From an uncultured Clostridia bacterium (GTDB lineage: Bacteria > Bacillota > Clostridia > Christensenellales > Borkfalkiaceae), in NCBI GenBank assembly GCA_947174955.1, contig CAMWKX010000085.1, positions 1 to 5,943 of the forward strand: a stretch of 5,943 nt of DNA. Direction: 5' to 3'. Below are positions 5,453-5,943 of the stretch, one piece after another; the stretch's first letter is position 1, and the number at the start of each line of letters is the position of its first letter. The notes beneath the pieces are model-generated. The model had not been told where the DNA came from, ran no database searches, and worked only from the letters and a program-made list of their open reading frames with translations. The position numbers and the translations under genes are program-made.

Positions 5453-5943
5453 TTATACCACGCCGTGAGCCATCATAGCGGTTGCAACCTTGATAAAGCC
5501 CGCAATGTTCGCGCCCATTACGTAGTTGCCGTCGTAGCCGTACTCTTTCGCCGCGTTGTCCATATTGTGGTAAATGTTTACCATAATGTTTTTAAGCTTT
5601 GCGTCTACCTCTTCGAACGTCCAGAACATTCTGCCCGAAGACTGCGCCATTTCGAGGGCCGACGTAGCAACGCCGCCCGCGTTCGCCGCCTTTGCGGGAA
5701 GGAAGACTACGCCCGCCTTCTGGAACACGTCGATTGCCGCCAGGGTAGAAGGCATATTTGCGCCCTCGCCGACGTACTTCACGCCGTTCTTGACCAGAAT
5801 CTTTGCGCTCTCTTCGTCGATTTCGTTCTGCGTTGCGCAAGGCAATGCAATGTCGCAGGGAATAGTCCAGATGCCCTTGCAGCCCTCGACGTACTTCGCG
5901 CCCTTAACTCTGTCGGCATACTCCTTAATTCTGCCGCGCTTAA
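5453..5943 (-). CDS. gdhA: NADP-type glutamate dehydrogenase, C-terminal part, 5' end cut by window edge
   Basis: GdhA makes L-glutamate from 2-oxoglutarate and ammonia with NAD(P)H in the cytosol. The frame is open to the right edge: the first whole codon is at 5941-5939 and 162 residues are visible, about the last third of the usual ~445. Hallmarks in order are WTIPCDIALPCATQNEID, VGEGANMPST, FLPAKAANAGGVATSALEMA, and the end GANIAGFIKVATAMMAHGVV. These follow the C-terminus of E. coli GdhA closely, including its length. An apparent start at 5845 (TTG in ALPCATQN) is internal, since the conserved IWTIPCDIA block continues upstream in frame. Cofactor preference is inferred from family resemblance, as the deciding region is mostly outside the window. 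It supplies the substrate of ProB, encoded next downstream. Confidence 0.97.
   Translation of the reverse strand, partial: KRGRIKEYADRVKGAKYVEGCKGIWTIPCDIALPCATQNEIDEESAKILVKNGVKYVGEGANMPSTLAAIDVFQKAGVVFLPAKAANAGGVATSALEMAQSSGRMFWTFEEVDAKLKNIMVNIYHNMDNAAKEYGYDGNYVMGANIAGFIKVATAMMAHGVV

Noticed and set aside
5453..5845. A free-standing 130-codon gene starting at a TTG at 5845
   Set aside because: The glutamate dehydrogenase similarity continues in frame upstream to the window edge, so this TTG is an internal leucine codon.

Overview
The window is a chromosomal stretch of mid-GC bacterial DNA, most likely from an anaerobic member of the Clostridia (Firmicutes), possibly an uncultured gut lineage near the Christensenellales. 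This rests on the clostridial look of the proteins, a stand-alone flavodiiron protein of the kind anaerobes use against oxygen, purine-rich Shine-Dalgarno sites, and a glutamate 5-kinase without a PUA domain. The exact lineage is inferred. I see no tRNA, rRNA, CRISPR array, insertion sequence, phage gene or sign of recent transfer.

Layout, left to right. Positions 1-351 (minus) hold purE, cut by the left edge. Head-to-head with it, only 13 bp away, is a small membrane protein of the DUF1294 type on the plus strand (365-700). A short AT-rich spacer (701-851) follows. It holds a perfect 15-bp palindrome that reads as an extended -10 promoter element on both strands, a pair of 9-bp direct repeats, and a strong bidirectional terminator (stem 798-826). 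Everything to the right is on the minus strand. Read in the direction of transcription it is: the 3' part of gdhA (5943-5453, cut by the right edge), a hairpin (5436-5405), a near-consensus promoter (5395-5367), proB and proA overlapping by ATGA (5347-3348), a second near-consensus promoter (3341-3313), then a probable three-gene operon of a hexapeptide-repeat acyltransferase, a flavodiiron protein and MscL (3306-852), ending at the bidirectional terminator.

How the genes fit together. GdhA makes glutamate from 2-oxoglutarate and ammonia, and ProB and ProA turn glutamate into glutamate semialdehyde, two of the three steps to proline; proC is not here. The downstream operon looks like envelope and stress functions: surface O-acetylation (inferred), O2 or NO removal, and release of solutes on hypo-osmotic shock. 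PurE belongs to purine synthesis and appears unrelated.

The content is mainly housekeeping, and I do not see a new multi-gene system. The points most worth a second look are regulatory and structural: an acyltransferase mRNA predicted to start on its own AUG (leaderless), the symmetric extended -10 palindrome in the 701-851 spacer, purE expression signals that must lie within or beyond the opposing DUF1294-like gene, an unusually long cytoplasmic tail on MscL, and a proBA operon with neither T-box leader nor PUA domain.
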